NCBI RefSeq assembly: GCF_000165425.1
Contig: NW_001799021.1
Location: 156,853 to 220,852, forward strand
Reading direction: 5' to 3'
Length of the DNA stretch: 64,000 nucleotides
Origin: Paramecium tetraurelia
Taxonomy: Eukaryota; Ciliophora; Oligohymenophorea; Peniculida; Parameciidae
In this document: positions 57,057 through 64,000 of the stretch, piece after piece
Position numbering within the stretch: position 1 is the first letter of the stretch
How the letters are laid out: each line of letters begins with the position of its first letter
Translations under genes and position numbers: made by a program
The notes under the pieces: model-generated
The model's input: the letters and a program-made list of their open reading frames with translations, nothing else
The model's database searches: none
Told to the model about the DNA's origin: nothing

Positions 57057-58272
57057 TTTTGATTTTCATATTATATATAGGGAAAAATTTATTAATGAAA
57101 AAAATTAATTTAATCTTTAAATAAGATTGTTTCAAAAATAAAATCTAAATCATACTTAAATTTAGAATTTTATTATGTTTTAGTTATTATATAAAACAAT
57201 ATTAAGTACTCTTGCTAATTTCATACCAATAAGAACTACATTAGACTGAAGTTTAAAGATTCTAATCCATATTTAAGGAATTATTTCTTTTACATTAACT
57301 AATTTAGTGTCTTAACAATTAATACTTGGGTATTTTTCTAAAACCTGAGATTGCTTGCATTCTCAAAAGAGATTTAGTTACCTTTTGGTATTTTTTGGCT
57401 CAATCATTTATAAGAAATTAATTGTTCTTATATCAATAAAATAGTTTAACTCTGCATTTTTAGGCAGAATTAGAATTTTTTAGAGTATTTGAATTTTAAT
57501 CAGAATTTTTTGAAAGTTAAAGTTTTGGATCTTATCTTACCTGAATTTTTAAGGTCATAGGAAATATATTAAATAATCTGAGAATTAATCACTTATGCAC
57601 AAAAATTTAAAGTCTAAATGTGTTTCATCTAATTATAATTGAAGTCAATTGTTATTATTTTTATTTAATCATTAAATTGGTAGGTTAAATACAGCACATA
57701 CATAAAAAAGCTTATTTATAAAAAATAAACTCCAAGAATCAATTAATTCCATTTTGTAAGTACTAAATCGAGTATTTATTATCATTCATAACCAAAATAA
57801 ATTTGATTTCATATATAAGTTAAATGATAATCCCCAAAATTCTTTATTAGTATTTCTGATTATTCAATTAAGAGAATGAAGTTGGATTTTGTTTCGAAAA
57901 TCTAAAAACATCATTATGTTGTGATCTTTTCCCTTATTTAACTAATCATATATCTTTGGATTTTGGCCTTACAAAGTTTAGGTGGTTGAATCTGACACAA
58001 TTTTCATATGCACATTTTGAATAAGTTTCATTATCTCTTATTGTTGTAGACATAAGTTGTATTTATGTTATGTTTTATGGATAAAGCTGTTTTTTTTGAT
58101 TATTAATTTTAGACATAGATAGGAAGTACTGTTGATTATTCATAAAAATTTAGAGTTATAAAATAATTTAGTAAATTCTAAATTTTATTTTCTAAGTATT
58201 TAGGCAAGGGAACAGAATAAATAGATTTGAAGAAATAAACTTTAAATATATTTTTAACGACATTTATTAATA

Positions 58273-58398
58273 ATGAAATACATCTTAATTTTTGCTCTAT
58301 TGATTTTAATAATCAGTGCAAGATAAGCACACAGGAAGAATGATAAAATCACAAACTTTCTGCATAAAAAATTCTATATAATAAATAAAATGAATTGA
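58273..58398 (+). pseudogene. Signal-peptide-like gene fragment
   Basis: A 42-codon frame starts with a convincing secretory leader (MKYILIFALLILIISARQA) and then stops at TGA. Downstream sequence shows coding-like pieces in other frames. It probably is the 5' remnant of a secreted-protein gene. Confidence 0.35.
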
Positions 58399-58669
58399 AA
58401 ATTCGACAGCTCATTTAGATGAGAAATGGAGGACTATATTAATTATTATATGAAAACCAAAAATTTTAATAGTAAGAACTTTGTATCAAATAAGAAGTGT
58501 TTGTGTTAAATGTTAATGATGGACGTAATTAGTACCACCCTATACTATACCTCCTCAAATTATTCTGTATTTTGGTCTGGCCAAAAACTAGAAGCATTGT
58601 TCCTATTATTAAGATTAGAAAAATCTAGGAGTATTGGAGTCTAGTCACCCCACCTATATTGATTTATGA

Positions 58670-58960
58670 ATAGATGTTACATTTTTTCTAGTTAAATTGG
58701 GAATCCTCAGGCGAAGGCATGTTCCCTCGGAGAAGGAGGGGGGTGATACACCAATTGTTCTTGCTCGACTAAAACCCCCTATTACTTGATGATCTGACTG
58801 GCAGCCTAGATCTTGACTTTCATAAATCACGGTGAAGTAGGCATTTCATCCTCTCTGAGTGGTGCAAATGGGCTTGGATACTAAACTCTATTTAATAAAA
58901 CTACTCTCTGACTGTATGTTTAATTATTCTAATAAATACCCTGAAAGGGGTGTAATTTTT
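58670..58960 (+). ncRNA. Possible Pol III transcript (GC-richer island ending in a T-run)
   Basis: About 280 bases are clearly less AT-rich than the surroundings, contain short G- and C-runs able to pair (GGAGGGGGG near 58,735 and CCCCCT near 58,775), are not open in any frame that looks like protein, and end in a run of 12 T at about 58,949-58,960, like a Pol III terminator. I could not match it to U-snRNA, SRP, RNase P/MRP or telomerase RNA signatures. It could equally be a gene relic. Confidence 0.25.
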
Positions 58961-59718
58961 TTTTTTGATAATATAATGTTTCTACCTATATAAAATAATA
59001 TTTGTTTGTAGTTTTTTTTGTTAAAAATTTTTTTAAGAAAAAAAAATTAATCAGATCCAGCTAATTATCGACTCACCGTAAATAGGATTTGATTTTTCTT
59101 TTTAATGGTTGACATAAAGAGGCATAACTTGATTGAAATTAAAATGACCAGAATAAATATGGATTTGATGGTGACAATAAGGAGTCTTGGGAATAAATTG
59201 TGGAAACTAATATATCCAATATGAATACAAAGGATTAATGCTTAGGCATGGTTTAGGCTATGCCTTCATCCTTTTGAATAGATATTAGTTAGTCCAATTT
59301 TAAAACAAATTGATAGTGCCCCTTTTAAATCCCCCATAACATTGATTTTAAGGAAGAGAACAACATTTTTTACAGATCCACTACTTAGCCAGAAAGACAA
59401 GAATCTTTAGGGAAGAGAGTGTTGAAAGGAAAAATAGTTAAAAAATTAAATCTTCATTTAAAATTGTATAATTTGTAATTTATGATAGAAATATAACAAT
59501 AACCCTTCTTAGATTAATTTAAGATCAGAGTCAATCAGAAATATTTTAAATAAAACAGACTTTAATATTTAATATTTTCTTTTAATAAAGTTGTTGAGCA
59601 ACTTATCTAGGAATTATAAAGAGCTGGAGAATGGTATTTATATTATAAGAATGATATTTTTTCAAGTTAATCCCCGGCATTGTCCATCCCCATAGTAATT
59701 CTCTATTGCATTTTTGAG

Positions 59719-60486
59719 ATGGAATGGCTATCTTATTCTGGATAATATGAAGAGAAATTTATAGACTAACTTAAGGAGGCCTATGAGATAGAACTAGATT
59801 CCTAACTCGTGAACTAAGTGAATTGGAGAGTAACATTAGACAAAGTATTTAGTGAAGATAATGAATAAAGGAGTGAAATTAGAAATACTCTTGAGAACAT
59901 ACTAATAGATTAAATGAATCCGACTTCTTCTTTTAAAGTTCTTAAATAGAAGAAAGAAATTCTAAAATAAGTACTTTTCATCAATACTAAACAAATGGAA
60001 AGTGAGACACAATAATAAAAAATAAAAAGTACTTAAATTCTTGGATTCTCATTAATTTAAATAATCACTGTATCATCAAGGTGGTGATTAACTTATATGA
60101 TGTGTAGTTCCGGAGGTATATAAATATCATAGATGATGGAAATTTCACAAAACCAATCTAAAATTATGTTGATCTACAAAAATAGAGATATGCCTTCTTC
60201 ATAAATGAGACTGAAAAAACTTTGATCCTTAAACTTTAGATATGGACTCTTGGAAGAATCCATGAAAATTACATAATGTAATAAAATGGATTGGGCTTTC
60301 AAATAATGGAAGAACTATGGTATTGTCATTGAAATTCAATTTAAAGGAGTTCAACTATTATGTGGTGGAATTAAAAATGAATAAGGAGATATTTACTTAG
60401 AAGTGAAGGTTGTAGGTCTAAATAAATTTATCTTCCTTAACCAACCACCAAACTACCCCATATATATTAATTTACATATGGAGTGA
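59719..60486 (+). pseudogene. Decayed or unresolved protein gene in subtelomere
   Basis: Three consecutive coding-like segments in different frames: from ATG 59719 (MEWLSYSGQYEEKFIDQL) to about 60055, then FRRYINIIDDGNFTKPIQ up to about 60270, then KMDWAFKQWKNYGIVIEIQF to TGA 60484. The first join would need a 38-nt intron, and the second has no GT..AG solution I can find. Composition is acidic and protein-like, so this once was, or still is, one gene. No family is recognised. Confidence 0.4.
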
Positions 60487-60955
60487 ATTTTGATTTTATT
60501 GCAGTTCTAACTCTTTTTATTCTTAATTTGAGCAGAAACGAATATAGAATGTTTTTTGTAATTGGATGTAGAATTTGATGAAAACAGATTATCTTTTTGT
60601 ATTAAATATTTAATTTCAGGAATTTAGTGGAAATGTTGCATAAGTTATGGAATAAGAATTAATGTTATTAAGGTGCAGTTAAAAATGAATTCAAAAGAAA
60701 ATAATTAATGGTAACATTAATAATATGATGATGAGATGATTATTTTCTTTCCCTATATACTTCTCTCAACCATCTCTAATTTTATGGAGGGAGTAGATTT
60801 GACAGAATATGTAAGGAAGGATTCTCCTTAAGAAAATAACATTTATTTATAAGATAACTTATTGAATGGATTTGATTCAACTTTTGAAGGTTTGAGGTCC
60901 TCCCATAGGTAGAATAAATGTTTTAGTACATCTATTTACTTAAAATGTAATAAAA

Positions 60956-62010
60956 TCAAATAGCAGAACATAACTCCATCTATTTAGATCTGGAAGTTTC
61001 ATCACCATTCACCTGTTCTTCTATAAATTTGATGTATTTAAAGCATCCCTCATAGTTTATTTCACCCCCAATTTTGTTTATTAAATTTTAGTCTAATAGG
61101 GAAAATCTCATTCTGTAACCAGTTATTTCTCTTATTCATTACACACCTTGTCATCTAATTTTTTTTCAAATTGGGTTTACCTTTTCAGTATTAGTTTTAA
61201 GAGGTTTTCACATTAAAAAGTCAGGATAAATCTTTAAAGTTCTTTTAGAATGACTATTACTCTATCATCTAATTCTCTACATCATTCAGGTCAAAATACA
61301 TAGATTTTCATATAATTGAAGTTCTTTTCCAATTGATTTGGAACATCTTAATCTGATAGTTATATCCTTCTACGTACTAGCCAACCTTGCTCCAACTGCA
61401 CCTTCTTCTAGATTATTTTGTTACTTTTGCACTATTCAGAATCTAAGCTAATGATGATCTTATCATTATATTCTTTATCTAAATATCCCTTTAATTTACA
61501 ACGAAATAATAGTTGTATTTAAGGCTTCAATTAGGTTTCTCCTATTCAAATCTTATTGGTTCTTTTGTAATATTCTGATTTAAAAAAAATCTATTTTGAA
61601 AAGAATTTGAAAAATGTTTCTCAACTTTATTATCTATAACTTCTATCTTGGGATTAATTAGGAGGGAGGAGCCTTCACTATATTGTAATTTGCTAATTCT
61701 CATTTAATTCAACCCTTATATTGAGATTCTAATACTCCTTTTTATGGTAATCTCTTTCCTTCCGGCCAAGATTCTAGGATACTCTTGAAAAAGTTATTCC
61801 ACTGTTTCTCCCTCCTTAAATTGGGTTCTTCCTATGAATAGCATCTTTAAAATAGGTTCATTCATGTCATCATTCACCATTAAAGTCTGAATAAGAATTT
61901 GGTGGCAGAGAAACTATCCTAAGCCCCTTTCAAAGTTATGAATAGTATTGAAGATCCTCGTGAAAGCTGCCCATCCTTATTTTGCAAATATCTTTTCCCC
62001 AACATTTGAT
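60956..62010 (-). pseudogene. Decayed or unresolved minus-strand gene in subtelomere
   Basis: Coding-like minus-strand segments run from about 62010 to TGA at 60956: AAFTRIFNTIHNFERGLGQF continuous with MVNDDMNEPILKMLFIGRTQ (61880 down to TGA 61527), and a C-terminal piece INYEGCFKYIKFIEEQVNGD ending MELCSAI. Frames change between pieces, and I cannot build a full intron model. A separate short plus-strand trace lies at 60784-60925 (MEGVDLTEYVRKDSPQENN). No family is identified. Confidence 0.35.
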
Positions 62011-63424
62011 TATGTAAAAAATTACAATATTGAAAGTTTCAATAATAAGATATTTCATTATGAAAATCAAAATAAATTAAAATTTCAAATATTAATGAAA
62101 AATTAGAAATCACCTTTTACCTTTAAATTTTAGTATGCTAAAATTTATGATTAAAATATTTCAGATATGATTAAAAAGTTAATTTGAAAGATCAAGACTA
62201 ATAATAGGTCTGGAATTAGTTATGGTGATCTTATGAATTTTTGATATAGATCATTTCACTCCGATTTCAGAATTCTTTCATATCGTAACCCTACTCTGAA
62301 TGCTTGAAGGGGTTTCGGAATTTCTTGATTTGCCAATCACCAAGGTTTCTCTCTAGTAGTAACTACCTAAAACTCTATGTGCTAGCTTGATGATTTAAAA
62401 AAAAAATATTATTGATTAGAATAATAAATTCTATCAAGCATTATAATACGCTAAAACACTGTAGAAATTTAGACTGAAATTTTAGTATCAATATCGAAAA
62501 ATTTTTATCAAACACCTCAACCCTCAAAATTTTAGTTGTTCTTAGAGATTATTTATGAAGGCAAACACTTTTAATTGAATATTATGATAAAATTAATTGA
62601 AATATTAAATTTTTCTTATAAATATTGTATATTGAATCCTTCCTTTGATTCTTTCAATTATACTAAAGAAGTACTCCTTAATCTGTAGTTAATATAGGTT
62701 GAATATTATAACTATTAAAATGTTTATCTTAATTTAACATCTTCAATATAGATTTTGGTTTAAGGTAGAATAAATATAAAAGCAGAATATAATCAATGTC
62801 TTAAATTCAATTATAGTTACAATTAATTGTTTGATAAATTCTTATATAATTGAATGAATTTTGAAAAGAAAGCTTTAAGTCCAGAAGACAACTAAAATTA
62901 AAATTGCTTATGAACAAATAAAAGTAAGATATTTAATAGAATACATAATAAGTAACCTTATTATTAAGATTGAAAATCGAAAAAGTAAAAACATGTTTTT
63001 ATAAAATATGAAGTGCTTTAAATAAAATAAATAATGAAGAAATAAACAGATTATATTATAGGTACTTGGAATTATTTCCCTTAAATTTTAATTTGCTTTA
63101 CTTAATAAATTAGTCATCTTTGAGTCTTGTCTTTAACCATTCTCTTATTGGCTTTTAATCCATAAAGAAATATTTCTTGAATTATTTTTTGATCTGTTTA
63201 CTAATAGGAGGACTCGAATTAAATATTCTCTACATTAATGATTTTTATTATTTCTGAACTTCTATAAGATTCTTTCGAAATTGAAATAATATTATAATCC
63301 TTGTTTTTATTTTATCCTTTCTTTTTGTAATTTAGATATTTTATTGTTATTTATTCTGGTTAATGCTAAAGATACTATGATTATTAAGTATTTCTATTAC
63401 TCATATTTCTATTCAATATTAAAA
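62011..63424. other. AT-rich subtelomeric stretch
   Basis: About 1.4 kb of AT-rich DNA with no frame, RNA or repeat that I can support. Confidence 0.5.
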
Positions 63425-63919
63425 ATGATTCCTAGCAACTTGGATGACGTATAATCTAATCAACAACATATTTAAACTAATATTCCAGAATAATTAAATC
63501 CAAGTTTCGAAGTGGATTAGTCGCAAAAGCAATTATTGGAGATCTAAAATTTAGAGAATCAAATACTTCAATAAACAGACTTTCAAGAAAAATAATCAAT
63601 TGGCATAGTTGATAAAGAAGTTAAATTGAACCTAACATTGTTGAAATGATGTACTAAAATGATTACCAATTCTTATTATTTTAAGTTATTGTGTTATATG
63701 AGTAAAACTTATTTTTGAATAGCTTAATTGAATGAGATTGAAGATGCTAAATAATTATACAAAGATATAATTAAAATTAATCCAACTCATGAACTATTAT
63801 ACCAAGAGATAGTAATTTCATATTTTTAATAATTCAGCTTTTGTCTTAAATTAATCGCAATGAAATTTAAGCTTAAGAAATTAAAAACTCTATCAAGAGC
63901 AAAGTAATATTATATTTAA
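63425..63919 (+). pseudogene. TPR-protein gene fragment truncated by the telomere
   Basis: ATG 63425 opens a Gln/Asn/Glu-rich N-terminus (MIPSNLDDVQSNQQHIQTN). An in-frame TGA lies at 63647. Then, with introns 63702-63722 (21 nt) and 63812-63837 (26 nt), the frame continues as a tetratricopeptide-like repeat (QLNEIEDAKQLYKDIIKINP) and EILLSQINRNEIQAQEIKNS right up to the telomeric repeat at 63920. It is therefore missing its 3' part and carries one nonsense codon. TPR assignment rests on the A-x-x-Y...I-x-x-NP pattern. Confidence 0.6.
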
Positions 63920-64000
63920 GGGTTTGGGGTTTGGGGTTAAGGTTGGGGTTTGGGTTTGGGTTTGGGGTTGGGGTTGGGGTTGGGGTTGGGTTTGGGGTGG
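63920..64000 (+). repeat. Paramecium telomere repeat
   Basis: 81 bases of GGGGTT and GGGTTT units mixed at random, G-rich strand pointing to the right edge, as at a Paramecium macronuclear chromosome end. One irregular unit (GGGGTTAAGGTT) occurs near 63,935. Confidence 0.97.

Larger units (their letters stand above)
57057..59718. other. Subtelomeric AT-rich region
   Basis: No intact gene is seen. It holds a 42-codon signal-peptide-like fragment (58273) and a GC-richer island (58670-58960), both listed separately. The remainder is AT-rich without recognised structure. Confidence 0.5.

Overview
The window is macronuclear DNA of a ciliate, almost certainly Paramecium of the aurelia type, and it ends at a chromosome end. 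TAA and TAG are used as glutamine throughout and TGA is the only stop. Genes carry many 20-34 nt GT..AG introns. The last 81 bases are mixed GGGGTT/GGGTTT telomere repeat running toward the right edge. All gene models below were read with this code. For each resolved model the exon lengths sum to a multiple of three and intron phases agree.

Layout. (1) 1-11,715, minus strand: two cysteine-rich surface-antigen (immobilization-antigen) genes. The first is cut by the left window edge. Both are interrupted by single-base insertions. (2) 12,503-47,009: a dense housekeeping block of about 25 genes, usually 20-100 bp apart, on both strands. Recognisable products are deoxyhypusine hydroxylase, a GyrI-like effector-binding-domain protein, a large BEACH/WD40 protein, a trichocyst matrix protein, a laforin-like carbohydrate-binding dual-specificity phosphatase, an FHA/RING-variant protein, the axonemal dynein light chain p28 (DNALI1), a 1,735-residue type I membrane protein, a UBC9-like E2, a mitochondrial acyl-carrier-protein-like protein, a VPS10/sortilin-like gene of unclear structure, a helix-turn-helix protein, a cyclin and a RanBP2-type zinc-finger protein. 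The rest are coiled-coil or unrecognised proteins. (3) 49,455-57,056, plus strand: an intact, intronless 2,533-residue surface antigen, the homologue of the two left-hand copies in opposite orientation. (4) 57,057-63,919: AT-rich subtelomeric DNA with decayed coding fragments, one possible Pol III transcript, and a TPR gene fragment that runs straight into the telomere at 63,920.

How it fits together. The antigen genes are the accessory part: one apparently expressible copy near the telomere and two disabled near-copies about 38-48 kb away, enclosing a conserved block. Members of the block serve trichocyst secretion, cilia, membrane traffic (BEACH, possibly sortilin), glucan metabolism, translation-factor modification (DOHH) and the cell cycle. 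No single operon-like pathway is apparent.

Points deserving a second look are the repeated +1 single-base insertions in otherwise open genes, a 72-nt stopless intron in the HTH gene, a possible 15-nt intron or in-frame TGA in the VPS10-like gene, an acyl-carrier-like protein with Asp at the phosphopantetheine Ser position, divergent start codons only 16 and 24 bp apart, and the gene truncated by telomere addition.
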